From Purpureocillium takamizusanense (taxonomy: Eukaryota > Ascomycota > Sordariomycetes > Hypocreales > Ophiocordycipitaceae): 64,000 bases of DNA. Positions 11,498 through 23,618 of the stretch are shown one piece after another. How positions within the stretch are numbered: position 1 is the first letter of the stretch; every line of letters starts with the position of its first letter. A program made the position numbers and the translations under genes. The notes beneath the pieces were generated by a model. It was not told the DNA's origin, searched no databases, and was given only the letters and a program-made list of their open reading frames with translations. The DNA lies in contig NC_063069.1 in assembly GCF_022605165.1 (NCBI RefSeq), positions 682,001-746,000 of the forward strand, read 5' to 3'.

Positions 11498-13525
11498 ATG
11501 GACTCGTCCGGCGTCCGCAGAAAGGACACCACCAAAGGCCCGCCTTTGCGCGTGCTCTCCCTCGGTGAGGACCCGCGCCTGCGTACGTCGCTGTGGTCGC
11601 CGCTAACCCCGAGTCGCAGATGGAGGAGGCGTCCGCGGATACTCGATGCTCATCATTGTCCAGGAGCTCATGCACCGCACTTTTGTCGAGACCGAAGGCC
11701 GCGCCCCCCGCCGCCATGAGATACCCAAGCCATGCGACCACTTCGACCTCATCGTCGGCACCGGGACCGGCGGCCTCATTGCGCTCATGCTCGGCCGCCT
11801 GCGCCTCGACCTCGAGACCTGCAAGGAACTGTACGTGCGCCTGACGCGCATGGTTTTCGAGACGGACAAGACCATTGCCGGCATCCCATACCGATCGACG
11901 CTGTTCAAGGCGAGCAGGCTCGAGGACGCCATCAAGCAGTGCGTGCGCGAGCACACCGTATTTGAGGGCGAGGGAAATGACGGTAACGTTGAAGACGATC
12001 TCGTCAGCCCCCTCAACCCGGCCCAGCGATCGAGCGCCTACCCGAGGCGCCACTCGAGCAACGCCAGCACCGTCAGCTTTAGCGCGCGCAGCCCCGCCGC
12101 CCAGATGGCGGCGCGGCCCGCCTTCAACTCGAGATACGGGAACCCAAATGCCAGACTCTACGATTCGCGGGAAAGGAGGACTAAGACGTGAGTTGAAACC
12201 ATGCTGTGCTATGGTATGGCTGGCAACCCATCCTGGCCCTCGCTGACTGTTCCCGCAGCGCCGTGACAGCAATTTACAAGGGGTCGCCGCGGGGCTCCCC
12301 GCCAGCCATCCTGCGGTCCTACGACTCTCGACGAGAGCCGCCACCCGAGTTTGACTGCAAAATCTGGCAGGCGGGCCGAGCCACCTGTGCCATCGGCCTG
12401 GCCTTCAAGCCCATTCAGATCGGGCAGTCTTGGTTTCACGACGACGGGGTCGGAACGTTCAACCCGGCACCCGAGGCGCTCGACGAGGCCGTGGTAAATG
12501 AATGGCCCGGCCGAGAGGTTGGGTGTTTTGTCAGTGTCGGCACGGGAAGGAGGCCCAAGTCGAGCGATGGCAACCAGCAAATGTGGTACGAAGGGTTCCT
12601 CGGGGAGTTCGCCGAGGCACGGAGGAGACTGATCGCCAAGATCGAGGGCTGCGAAAAGATCCACGAGGAAATGATGCGTGAGCACCTGCCGCGGAGGGGT
12701 GTTAACGTCGAGAATTACTTCCGCCTCAACGTTGAGATCGGCGTCGGCGAGTTCGGCATGAACGAGTGGCACCGGCTCTCCGACATTAGCACCGGGACGC
12801 GGCGATACATGGCCCGAGAAACAGAGCAGAAGATGATACAGGGCATTTCGACCAGGCTGGCCAAGATCCTGAAGGCCAAGATACGCTGGGAGCGGGCGCA
12901 ACAGGGCGTTCCGGAGCTAGTCAAGTCGACGTCAGCGACCAACTACGAGATGCCGCTCGCGGTGGAGCTGCCAGGAGACGCGCCAACGTCGTATGCCGCC
13001 GTGCCGCCACACAGCCCCATGAGCCGATCGTCGTTTGAATCGGGCCCGGAAAGCCTACAGGTCGGCAACTTCCCTGCTTCGCCGAGGAGCTCGCACGACC
13101 GAATGCGACCCGTGTCTGCATGCTCACGAACGTCCCCGCCTCCGGCGGCGACAGACCGCCCTCTGCCGCCACCGCCCATGGGCAGCCCGTCGCCTTACGG
13201 AGACGACCCGGACCGGCTCCTCGTCTCAGCACCGTCGCCCATGCAGTATCGGAACGCGTCTGGGGCGGACAAGATTGCCATCATGAGCCCCGACGAGCAC
13301 CCGCGGCCGCCACCCTCGATGCACCCGGTGGGACCGCCCGCGACGCGGATTGAGCCGCCGCCGCTGCCACCCAAGACACCCCTGCCGGACGGCAATCAGC
13401 AGCAGCAGCAGCATTACCACCCCGGCAGAGGCCCGAGGGTACCCACGCCTCCGTATCCGCTGGACGACGAGGCACCACCGCCGCCCGTGAACATGGCGCG
13501 GAAACCTGACTATCGCGGGAGATGA
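11498..13525 (+). CDS. Patatin-like protein with Ser-to-Gly change at the nucleophile
   Basis: Three exons, 11498-11564, 11620-12187 and 12259-13525, give 633 residues. The 55-bp and 71-bp introns have gtgag donors and cag acceptors. The oxyanion motif is intact as DGGGVRGYS from D23. The domain continues with FDLIVGTGTGG, where patatins have GTSTGG, so the nucleophile position is G71. The Asp partner region reads HDDGVGTFNP (D273/D274). Further family landmarks are LGRLRLDLETCKELY and FVSVGTGRRPK. The catalytic fold spans about residues 15-330. The rest, from about 440, is a Pro/Ser-rich disordered tail with a short Gln run. Active patatins hydrolyse acyl esters of phospholipids or neutral lipids through a Ser-Asp dyad. 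Without the serine, ordinary lipase activity is not expected, so a scaffold or regulatory role is possible. The frame is clean, which argues against a decaying pseudogene. Confidence 0.9.
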
Positions 13526-15688
13526 GCCGTGCGACGGGCCTCAGGGGAACATTGTTTATGGCTGGTGCGAATTCGGATCTTTCGGCAGGGACTGGCGTCT
13601 GGCGCGTAGTAGGACCAACTTGAGGCGGACACATATCACACAACATGTCGAGCTGGGATTGTCTATGGACTTGCGCTTTGATCTGATACCATGGCCGCGA
13701 GCTACTGCGGGACAGCTTATTACGGGAAACGGGCTACGAGATCTAGACTAATGATGGATGCTAAACATGGGGATGCGGTAGTTATTCTGACCAGCGTTCA
13801 CGACAGACGCACATACCTGCTACTATATAGTAAAGGAATGAGTACGATTTAACACACAATGACATCCTACCCAACACCAACAGCGTATTTACTGCCTCCT
13901 AGCATAGCACACGGTGTAATGTCGTACGCCAATGTGCGTAACAAAGGACGATAGAGACCGGGGCCACGTGCGACAGCGCACAGTGGGTAGTGCAGTTACA
14001 TACCCACTTGGTACCCCATTAGTATAGAAACATGCTCCTTGCCCTCATTGCTGTTACCTAGATATGATTTGGCAGGTGCGCATGTGTGTCGAGTAATGCA
14101 ACCAACATGTTACGCGACAGCATCAAAAGGGAAGGAACGAGCGGGGTGTCATGGACAAGATGTGCGCGCGGCAGGAGCAATGCAAGTCAGCGAGGGGAGG
14201 GCTCGAGCAACCGCCCGCCCGGGCCTTTGCTGCCTTTGCTTTGCTTCTGCCTTGCTTTGCCGCCCTCACGCACCACCAACTCTCGCCTCGCCTCGTCGTC
14301 GATGCAACACCCGCCGTGGATGATGCTCGCCTGTGAGCTTCGGGCACTCGCTTTGCCTTCTCCCGACGTCTGCTGGCCGGGTCATCTCCAAACGCCCCAG
14401 CCTTTGCCGAACGCCTCGCCCCGGATGGATACAGCCGGCCCCTTCGTCACAGCGCCACAGGCTGTCGGGGAGTCGGCTCATTGGACGATGTGCACGGTGG
14501 CTAGGCCGGCCGGAAGTGCAGGCAGGGCTGAAGGGCGTTGGGGGTCGCGGATGCTGAAAGCAGTGAAAGGCATCGGGGAGATGGTTTGCGTGGATCGGGA
14601 CCCCGGTTGCCCGGCTTGAACGAGCCGCCTCCCCTATCAATGCAGCCGCTGCGGACCAACGGACGTTGCTACTAACAGGGAGCGCTCCAGGCAAGGCCAC
14701 CGGAAGTGGCGCGCCGCAACGTCCCGCCCATGATCGACCGATGGTAGCGGACCGAGCTGGATCCTCCAAGTCTCGAGTCTCGACCGTCGTCCAATTTCGC
14801 GCTCGTTCGACTTGGTTCGTATGAGCTGTCAAGGTCGTTGTACTATGCCGTCGTAAATTACTACGCGCCTTGACTGCGATTGAACAGACGCAACCGAGAC
14901 GGTTCCTGCGAGTCGTCCGATCGTCCAAGGCGGCCCCAAAACAGGGTTCTGCGGCGGGTGGGCCATCTACGTATCTGTTGTTGTTGGTTCTGGCCATCGT
15001 CGACACGGCCCATGGAACGGCGCACAGGCTGCATGATTGGGGATTGGCCACGGTTCGCACCTCATGGGATGTGCCGAGCGTGCCATCCTCGCGTCCCCTC
15101 TTCCGCTGAGCCTCTTGCCGCAACCCCCTCCCTACTGCAGCAAAGGTCCTGTGGGAGCCGCCTTCTAAATTTGCCCAGTCAGCAGGGTTGCTCTCGGCGC
15201 CTCTCGACATTCTCCTCCCGTCCCATCCGTTGCTCAAGCGCACTCACGCCCGCCCGCTTTCACTCGCTCTCTGCAGCGCCCTCGGACTTCTGCCTCGGCT
15301 CTTCGTGCTCTCCAACACTTCGCGCCCGCGGCCACGGGATGCTGCCACCTGTCGTGGCAGTCAAGGGTGAGTAGAAAGGTATAAGTGCCGGCCCAGATCA
15401 GGACCGCACGGCGGACCAGACCACTTCGCCCTATACTTCGGCGAGGGGCTACGACAACGGCTGCCACCACCAGCAGTGCGGGCCGACGCCGACTATCTCA
15501 CCTCAGCCCCGACCGCGCTTGCTTGGCTCGTCTGATCCGGCCCCGCGCCGAAACACGAGGCTTCAAGCTGTTCGTCCACTCGGAGCATTGAAAAGCGACC
15601 GCCGCTTTCTGGCTGGCTGACCGCGGCGACTGGTCCGCTGGCCTCAACTGGCTGGCCGACAGCGTCGCCCTGTGGTGCTCCTCCGAGG
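13526..15688. other. 2.2-kb intergenic region, no supportable gene
   Basis: It lies between the patatin-like gene and the Zn2Cys6 gene, which are in tandem orientation. The part next to the TF start is pyrimidine-rich (about 15180-15310) and probably holds the promoter or leader. A 325-codon open frame on the minus strand (14266-15243) shows no domain and is treated as chance. Confidence 0.5.
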
Positions 15689-18438
15689 ATGAGGTCCGAC
15701 GACTCGCAGATGAGCGGGCCAGAGCCCCAGCTATCACCGACCCTCCAGTCTGGGCCTTCGGGCCTCGTTTTCAAGACCCGGCATCCCTCCGCCTGCAAGG
15801 AGTGCCGACGGAGAAAGCAAAAAGTCAGTCAAGTACCTGCATTGGTTGGTCGGCATTCATTCGCGCGCATCGCCCGGGTTGAGGGGGACAAGCCAGCTGG
15901 GCGACCACGGGGCGGATCCAACGCCCGTCAGCTCGCCGCCTGTCAGTCCCGGCAGCCTGGGAGCGGCTGAGCCCCCCCATCTGCAGCAGCCTTCTCCTTT
16001 TATTAGCCATTGAGGCCGCCGTGGCTCTTGGTGCCGTTTCCCAGGCTGTCCCCGGCTTTGGTGTCCCTCCCCGGTTTGTTTGCTTTGCTGCTGTTGTCGG
16101 GCTGGGTGGAACTCTGCATGGCTTCTGTGGCGCCCTTTTGTTTACTGACGCATCACCGCCACGCAGTGCTCTCTGACCCAACCGTGCACCAATTGTGCTC
16201 GTCGCTTTCCTCAGCCTGTCTGTGAGTATGGCGTTGAGAAGCCCAAGAGGTACATACATCATCCCTCGATGCCCGTGACGAGGCTGCTCGGCTCGGGCCT
16301 GCCCACCTAGTGCTCTCCTCTTCGTCCTAGCCCGTGACAGGGGCGTCGGACCATGACATATATACGTACCAGCCTGTCCTGGCCTGCGCCAGGGCCTTCT
16401 CCCACCCTCGGTGCGGTGGTTTCATCGTCGCAATAGGGGCATTGTGCTGACCTTTGGATTCTGCGTATTTAGGTCCAGCTATGCTCCAGCATCCGACTCA
16501 CGGGGCACTGTGGCCCCCGCCGACACTGGCCTCTACTCGCATCTGGACATGGAAGCCGTTCACGATGCTCTCTTGCAGGTGGAAGGGCAGGCCGACTGGG
16601 CGGCGAGGGGTTCCGGCAGTGGGTACAGCCATTCGGGGTACAATCAGCAAATTGCGGGCCAGGCGAGCCGTCTGGTCCTGGTGAACGGAGGGAATAAGGA
16701 GACAGATCCGTTTATTAACCTGCGATTTCGGGACAAGACGGGGATGCTCAACGGACAAGATCTCGTCGAACTCATGCAGTTCATCCTCAAGACGCGCCTC
16801 AAGGTCACCAACAGCATCATCCAAGATGAGTGGCATATCAATGGTGAGGATCTTATGCGGGCCGTCCAAGGCGCAAGCCATCCGAGCAACGCACTGGCGA
16901 GGTTCGAGGACGAAGTCCGCTACCTACCAATGGCACCGACGAAGATGAACAAGGAGCTCATCCGCACACGTGAGACTGCTCTATATTCGGTGCACAAACA
17001 ACCCCCACGTTGCTGACAGTCACAGACCTCCAACTCATGAGCCGCTTCAAGGCGTCCCTTGACGGCAGCCCCCGGCCCAACAACCGCTTCATGAAACATT
17101 GGATCCCGTACTCGATTCAAGACCCGCTGGTGCTGCACGTCATTCTGTGCTCGACGGCCAGCTTTCTCAACGAGACGGGCCGGGTCCCCAAGGTTATGCT
17201 GCTCGTGCACCGCGCCACCGCTACGCGGATGATCAACGAGCATATAAGCGATCCGCGAAGGTGTACAGACGACTCGGCCATGCTCGCCGTCGCACAGTCG
17301 ATTCTCACATCGTGGTACTGGGGCGGCACCGACGAGCTCCACGCCCACATGCTTGGCTTCAAGCGCATGATCGAGTTGAGAGGCGGCCTGCAGAACTTGG
17401 GTATGGAGGGCTATACGAGTAAGATCTCGCTCATGTGAGTCAGCACCCCGGTCCGTTGCATACGGAGCCGCGTGTTAACGGCGACGCAGTAACGACTTTG
17501 TCATCGCGCTGGTACACGAGACGCGGCCCATTCTCTTCGGCCAGCTGGGATTCGAGTTTGAAGACGTGGTCCGGGTGCCGTTGCAGGTCAACTTCAACTC
17601 GCCGCTACTGTTCGACTGCCCGCTGTTCCTCAGCGCGGCATCGCCGCTCCGGCTGCATCAGCACACAGCCCGGATACTAGACGAGATGCGGATTGTGCAC
17701 CGGATCGTCGCCGACTTATCCGACGATGGCACGCAGGAAGAGGAAGCCTCCGTCTATGCGGCAGCGGACGCTGCTTTGGCGACGATAGCTTACATGCCCG
17801 AGGACGTGGCGCTCTTGGAAAGCGACTCGGAGAAGTCGACGGGGCCTGCCAACGTGAGCGGCGGCGGCTTGAAGCGAAAGCGGCAAGGGGACGACACGGC
17901 GGAGCCGCGAAAGGCGGGGACAACGGCGGCGGAAACGAGGGCAGCCTCGGGCGAGGAGATGCCGGACCTGGTTCACCGGTGCGTGCGCAAGGCCGCGCTG
18001 ATATACTGTCAAGCGGTGCGGGACCGGGTGCCAACGAGCAGGACGTGCAGCGAAGACGACTTCAACCAGGTATGGCATTGGGCATGGGGTGCGGGGCTGG
18101 ATCGGTGGGCGGCGCTCAGCGGCGTCTTCGTGTGGGTGATGATTGCGGTGGTGCCGAGCTCGCTGGCGCTGGTGCACTCGCGCATGGTCAAGTCGCTACT
18201 GGTAACGGGCTTCATGTACCTGGGGACGGAGAATTGGCACGTGGCGGCGGACATTGCGACGGCGGGACTGAAGATGCAGAGATGGCTCCGGGGACGCAGA
18301 GACGTGATGCAAGGGGGCCTGGTGAGCGAGGCATGGGGGGGCGAGACGGTGGTGGAGAGGCACGGGTTCGCGTTCAAGGACGAAATGCCGGAGGTGGTGC
18401 CGGCGACGATGGAGGAGGATCACGAATCGGACGCGTAA
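15689..18438 (+). CDS. Zn2Cys6 transcription factor with fungal-specific C-terminal domain
   Basis: Five exons, 15689-15823, 16167-16249, 16473-16969, 17026-17434 and 17490-18438, give 690 residues with every junction in frame. The binuclear zinc cluster is complete: C36-x2-C39-x6-C46-x5-C52-x2-C55-x8-C64. Intron 1 falls between K45 and C46, inside the cluster. The basic stretch RRRKQK is typical of DNA-contacting loops. The C-terminal two thirds, including the region around ILTSWYWGGTDELHAHMLGFKRMIELRGG, resembles the Fungal_trans_2 (DUF3468) type domain. A Lys/Arg-rich, probably disordered insert lies near residues 495-550. The protein should act in the nucleus as a sequence-specific regulator; target genes are unknown. 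An alternative start is the in-frame Met at residue 8. Introns 1 and 2 (343 and 223 bp) are long for this window. Confidence 0.9.
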
Positions 18439-20642
18439 TATAGCAAGCAAGCATTGTCGACTGCCGGTGGTGGCTGGACACCATTGGACTGGACCGCGGG
18501 GAAGTCTATTAAAGTCAAACTGGCCGCTGGGGACCTTGATGGAAGCACGATGGTGGGAGGGTGATGAACATGGGCATCGATGGACATGGATATCATCGAC
18601 TGGCCCGGCCACGGTCGAAGCGACGACGCTCGAGTTGCATCACGACGTTGCTTGGAAGCATGGCAGCTCATTCTGCGACCAGCGGGCTGCCGGAGAGGCC
18701 AGGAGGGGCGCTTTGAGAAGGGCTGATTTGATGAGGGCGGCGGCTCGATTGGATTCGGCAGGGGTCGGCCGGCATCTCATGCATGCAGTGCCACGTTGGC
18801 GTGGGAGAAGCCCAATGGGCTTGGACCAGGCGCATGGGCAGTGGGCAAGACGGCAGCAGGTTGATGAGTTGTTCGTGCGGGGGAGCCTGGAAAGGCTGGA
18901 GGAGGAGGAGGAGGAGGAGTTGTGAGTGAGCGACTTTGATGAAGCAGTGAAGCAACCATGAATGGATGGCACCAGCAGCTTGGACTCGGCGCACGCAAGG
19001 GTTGACTGACGCATGACACGGGAGTTGCGACTGCGCGCTTATGTAGATAGAATGTCGTGCTCGTGTTTGGCTGGCCCGGGTTGGCTGGCTGACTGACTGC
19101 ATGCGCGCGTGCGTCAAGGCCTTGCTTCCAGGTTGAGGTGCGTGTCCAAAGCCCATGGACGCAGCAACGACCTTTGCACCGCTCGCTCGCCCCCTACGCT
19201 CTTCGCACCGCACCTCTTGCATCGCACTGCGCCGGTGCCGTGTCCACAACAGGTTACGTGACTACGAGGAGGCCTAAGCTCGTCTAGACGTTCAATTGTC
19301 ACGCAGCAACAGTAGCAGTCATCATCATCATCATCATCGTCAACCTCGTCACCGTCATCCATCATTGGGAGCAACCCCACTACGACGCCTACCCCACCAT
19401 CCCGGCCATGTCTCTGCTCCGCACGGCGTCTGTCTCACCGTCGACGACGATGGCCGTGGCACGCCGACGAATACCACTGAGCGGCGGCCACCGCGACACG
19501 CTCACACGCGCCGCGGCGGACAAGCGGGGGTTGGTCGATGCGGACGCGGACGCGGAAGAGGAAGAGGACGACCGCGACTGCGACTACGACGACGACGACA
19601 ATGCGGCCGTGGACCTTCGTCACCTCTGCTGTCGCGGGCCGCCCCACGGAGGATGGAGGACGGCGTCGCGACAAGCACTGCAGCGGGGACATCAGAATGA
19701 TGGGGCGGTTCCGCTGCGGCATCGAGGAAGAGCCGGAGGGGGAGCAGGAGGAGGAGGGGGACTGCAGCAGCAACGACAAGGACAGCGACGGAGACGGCGA
19801 CGGGCGTACGTGGGACCGGCTACGGCGGTGCTCCTAGCGCTCATGACGACGACGACGGCGCGTGTCACTGCCGACGGGGAGGAGGAGGGTGAGGACCCAA
19901 ATCGGATGAGGATGCTCACGCAGGCGAAGGGGGAGATGGACGCGGGGGAGATGGACATGGAGATGGGGTTCGCGGGAGGGACGACGACGACAGCGACGAC
20001 GATGACGACGCGGCGGCAGCGTGGGCGGCTCGCAGCAGCAGGGCGGGGGCCGTCGTCGTGGGCGGCGCGGCGCATGTGCGTGGAGCAGCTGTATCGCTTT
20101 GACGAGCAGGCGGCGTCGCGGTGGTGACTGACTTGGGGTGTTTGTTGTTGTTGTCGTTGGGTCATGCGTACTCCAGGATGATGCCCACCCCATGATGGGC
20201 GACGTGGGCTTTGTTCAGACGGGGGCGGAGGAAGAGGAGGAGTAGGAGGAAAAGGAGTGGAGCGGAGCGGACGGAAGGGACGATGATAAATTGGCATTCC
20301 AAAGCCTACTTGGGCACAATCACAAAAAAGTTCTTTCAAAAACTTTCGTCTTCGCTGGTGATGATGTTTTGGGTGTCTTGGACTCTTCGCCAACGAAGTG
20401 ACTACGCCGCTGTTTGTATTGTGGAACAGCGCACGGCAATATGTAGGTTGATCTGCACCGTGGCGACGGAAAGGCAGCACACTGGCGTCGGCGGTGGTGT
20501 TTACTTATGCACTGCATTTATGCACTTTGGGTGGTTGTGCGGCCACCCGTTTGCTCACACCACCAACGCCTCGCAAGCGGTGGTTTGACCACGCCTGTTC
20601 CTTTGACTAGCTACCTACCTACCTGTTCCTGCCCACCAGACC
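18439..20642. other. 2.2-kb intergenic region, largely low complexity
   Basis: It contains (GGA)n at about 18897-18919, a (TCA)n run at about 19319-19337, and a long stretch of CGA/GAC/GGC-type trinucleotides (about 19530-20100) that keeps several frames open on both strands. Apart from the doubtful ORF listed separately, no gene is supportable. Confidence 0.5.
19408..20127 (+). CDS. Low-complexity hypothetical ORF (doubtful)
   Basis: A single open frame of 239 codons starting with ATG. The predicted product has an acidic run (DADADAEEEEDDRDCDYDDDDN region, about residues 44-65), a Gly/Gln/Arg-rich centre (about 110-135), a short hydrophobic stretch and Thr-rich segments. No domain is recognised. 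The other plus frame (19538-19837) and the minus frame (19692-20480) are also open over the same trinucleotide-rich DNA, so the ORF may simply reflect composition. It is included only because it has a proper ATG and lies upstream of an expressed-looking gene on the same strand. Confidence 0.18.
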   Translation: MSLLRTASVSPSTTMAVARRRIPLSGGHRDTLTRAAADKRGLVDADADAEEEEDDRDCDYDDDDNAAVDLRHLCCRGPPHGGWRTASRQALQRGHQNDGAVPLRHRGRAGGGAGGGGGLQQQRQGQRRRRRRAYVGPATAVLLALMTTTTARVTADGEEEGEDPNRMRMLTQAKGEMDAGEMDMEMGFAGGTTTTATTMTTRRQRGRLAAAGRGPSSWAARRMCVEQLYRFDEQAASRW

Positions 20643-22085
20643 ATGTTGGAGATAACGTCACTAAAGTCCTTCTTCGACGAAATCGAAGAAACCAACGGAG
20701 ACGACGAGTGTAGAGCCTGGCTAAGTAGAGTCTTCGACGCCAAGGTCGAACTCGCAGCATTTGTTGCCGCTCGGCGGCGGCGGCGGCGGGCTGGCACGGC
20801 CACGGAATATGTCGGTTTCCTCAAGGGTTCTTTCAACTTCAGCTTGCGTTTCAAGTTCAGCGATGGCGGCCCAGACGCCATTATCCGGTTTCCCAAGCCG
20901 GGACATACGGCCACGGCTCTGAGGGACGAGAAGGTCGCCAACGAGATCGAGGCCATGGAATTCCTGCGCCAAAACACCACGATGCCGATTCCCCACGTTC
21001 ACTGCTGGGGCCTCACTAAAGACAGTCCACATCGATTCGGCCCGTTCATCATCATGGACTATGTCGAAGGAGAGAAGTTGTCGACGCTCCTCAAGAAGCC
21101 CATGGAAAGCGACGACGAGGACCTTGTCTTGAACCCAAGCATTGAAGACGCAACGCTGGCGACAATCTATCGTCAAATCGCAAGTTACTTGCTCCAGCTC
21201 TCGCGACTTTCTTTCAATCGCATCGGGGCCATCTCGAAGGACGGTTCCAAGTGGTCTGTCACCAAGAGACCTCTAACATACAACATGAACGAGCTAGCTA
21301 CCGTGGCGGGCTATCCACAGAATCGCTTTCCGACGTCGACCTTTGACCGTGCTAGCGACTACTTCGCTTCGCTCTCACGGGAGCATCTGGCCCACCTCTG
21401 GACGCAGCGCAACATTGCGGACGATGCAGAGATTGCGCGGGCTCGTTTTGTGGCACGGCGTCGGTTCGCGCAGCTTATCCCGTACTACTGCATCAGCGAT
21501 TCAGGCCCGTTTCTGCCCTTTTGTGACGATCTGCGGCCTTCGAACATGCTCGTTGATCCAAAGACTCTGAAAATCACCGCGGTGCTCGACTTGGAGTTCA
21601 CCAACGCCATGCCCGCGCAGTTCACGTACGACCCGCCCTGGTGGCTGCTGTTGTCCGGGCCGGAGGCGTGGCTGGATCGAGACTCCATGGATGAGTTTCG
21701 CAAATGCTATGAGCCGCGGATGGAGCAGTTTTTGCACGCATTGGAAGAAGAAGAACAAGAAGAAGAAGAAGGAGAAAGAAAGGTGCTGAGCGCAAGCGAC
21801 CAAGAGTCTGCCCTCCTCCCACCACCACGACGCCTTTCGTCCCTTATGCGAGAGTCCTGGAGATGCGGCCGCTTCTGGTTCGATTATGCCGCGAGGAAAA
21901 GCTTTGAGCTGGACACCATCTATTGGACTGCGCTGCACGGGAGTAGTAGTAGTGGCGATGGTATTGAGGTACCCGAAGACGGGATAGAAGCGGAACTGGG
22001 CCCGTTCATAGAGGCAAAGATGGAGCAGCTGAGGCTGTACGAGGAGGAATGTGCTGCTCGGTTCTCGCAAACCAGCAGCGGCTAG
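20643..22085 (+). CDS. Aminoglycoside phosphotransferase/choline-kinase-like family protein
   Basis: Intronless, 480 residues. It has the protein-kinase-like APH fold. The glycine-poor N-lobe contains [17 protein letters not shown] and IIRFPKPG, then the hinge [13 protein letters not shown]. The Brenner-type catalytic loop is [13 protein letters not shown], with base D296 and metal ligand N301. The metal-binding DxE motif is AVLDLEFTN (D316, E318). The usual His of HxDxxxxN is Cys here (C294). A glutamate-rich insert (about residues 367-379) and a C-terminal helical extension follow. Fungi carry large families of such proteins. Their substrates are mostly unknown and need not be antibiotics. 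The ATG has A at -3. An AATAAA hexamer at 22099-22104, 14 bp after the stop, may be a polyadenylation signal, though it is unusually close. Confidence 0.9.
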   Translation: MLEITSLKSFFDEIEETNGDDECRAWLSRVFDAKVELAAFVAARRRRRRAGTATEYVGFLKGSFNFSLRFKFSDGGPDAIIRFPKPGHTATALRDEKVANEIEAMEFLRQNTTMPIPHVHCWGLTKDSPHRFGPFIIMDYVEGEKLSTLLKKPMESDDEDLVLNPSIEDATLATIYRQIASYLLQLSRLSFNRIGAISKDGSKWSVTKRPLTYNMNELATVAGYPQNRFPTSTFDRASDYFASLSREHLAHLWTQRNIADDAEIARARFVARRRFAQLIPYYCISDSGPFLPFCDDLRPSNMLVDPKTLKITAVLDLEFTNAMPAQFTYDPPWWLLLSGPEAWLDRDSMDEFRKCYEPRMEQFLHALEEEEQEEEEGERKVLSASDQESALLPPPRRLSSLMRESWRCGRFWFDYAARKSFELDTIYWTALHGSSSSGDGIEVPEDGIEAELGPFIEAKMEQLRLYEEECAARFSQTSSG

Positions 22086-23618
22086 GACGATCGCGGACAA
22101 TAAAGCAACCGCCCCCCTTGTGCGAGGATCTCCCGGCCGGAACCCCTCCAGCACAACCGGCATCGTGGTTGCCGTTGGCGTGATCACGGGGGCATGCGTA
22201 CCGATGTAGACCCTTGAGCTCACCCAGCCTCGGGCGGTACGTGGTGTCGGTTATAGTCGTGTGACACTCGTCAATGAAGAGACCCGCCGTAGTAAGTTGG
22301 TAACCCCGTGGCCAGCAGCCCGATCCGCGTATGCCGCTGAGAAGTCACTCGGCATTGCTCACCATGTCCGCGCTGACGATGACGAGCCGTGCTGCCCGGG
22401 CCATGCATTCCCGGCCGGCACTCTGCGATGGGCTTGAACTGAACGCAGTCGACACCCAATCCCCAGCGCCCGCGTTAGTAAGTCGTCAGCCAGCGACACG
22501 GACGGGACAACGACGACAGCAACGACAACGTGCCCGCGTCGGGGAGTGTGGTGTCGAACAAAAAAGCGACGGCAGGCGAGGAGAGGCATGTGTTTTGTTG
22601 CCGGGGACGCGCAAGTCCGGGCTCACGGTGCATGCACGTGGGAAGTAAGAGGAAGGGCAAGCAAACGTAGTAGATGGATGCGGTGCTTGTAGGTAGGGGA
22701 GAGAGGTCTGGGGTAGGGTGTGTGACTGGGTTGCACGGACGGTTGCGGAGGGAGGAGGATGAGGTGGTGATGATGATGAGGCTCTCTGGCGTTCCTTTGC
22801 TCTCCCTCCCCCGCTCTTCGTTTGTTTCTTCTTCACTCTGTCTGTGGGTGTACGGCTCGGTTTTGTATAAGCCCGATGGGACGGACGAAGCATTATGGCG
22901 GGGAGCGAAAGAAAAAGGAGGACAGAGGACTACGCACGGAATATGCAGAATATTTCTGCACGAATATGTACAAACCAAGTAGACATCGTCTTCTTTGGAT
23001 ATGGGCGACGTCTTTTTGGGGTTCCCAATCGGTCAGGGTGAGAGACGTCCGTCCCTCCGGCGCGGGGTTGTTAGCGGTAGTGGGTGGTGGTGGTGGTGAT
23101 GTGATGGAATGACAAATGGCCGCCCGCAGGATAAAATACATCAAGATACAGGCTAACTAAACGTTAGGAAGTTCAGTATGCCTAATGGAGAATGAGCCGA
23201 AAGCATGGAATGAACGGGGGGGGGGCTGGTTAGTAGCACTTGTCTCTTTGTTTGGTTCGTTGCACCAGCAGGAAGAGTAGGAAGAAGCACGTACGAATAT
23301 CTGTCGGAGCGGGGCTGCCGGTGGGCAAGTCGGGAGTCCGGGACGGCGTGACTCTTTGCTGACGACGGGCGGAAAGACAGGCGGAGAGACAAGCGGACGC
23401 GACCCTTTTTTTTTTTGGTAACGGTATTAGCTCAAAAAGTTAAACGTGCTAACTAAGTTAGTTGGCGATTGTATGGATTAAATATCCCCGAGAGGGGAAT
23501 ATATAACCTCGTGGGCCGGACCGGTTGATGGCAGAATCACACACGCACCACACCTACTCACCCCACTCATCACATCCTGTGGGAAGAAAGCGAGGGCGAG
23601 AAAAAAAAACACATCGAC
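22086..23618. other. 1.5-kb intergenic region with the oxidoreductase promoter
   Basis: No supportable gene. The end next to 23619 has an AT-richer promoter-like segment (23430-23510). A CCCC/GGGG hairpin-like sequence lies at 23486-23497. Confidence 0.5.
23486..23506 (+). promoter_or_regulatory. TATA box and STRE-like motif of the oxidoreductase gene
   Basis: TATATAA at 23500-23506 lies 113 bp upstream of the ATG at 23619. Immediately before it, CCCC and GGGG arms separated by GAGA form a small inverted repeat that includes AGGGG, the core of stress response elements bound by Msn2/Msn4-type factors in yeast. The TATA position is convincing; the stress response is inference. Confidence 0.45.

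Noticed and set aside
11498..13525. Patatin-like gene as a pseudogene
   Set aside because: All three exons are in frame with good splice sites, and the rest of the family motifs are intact.
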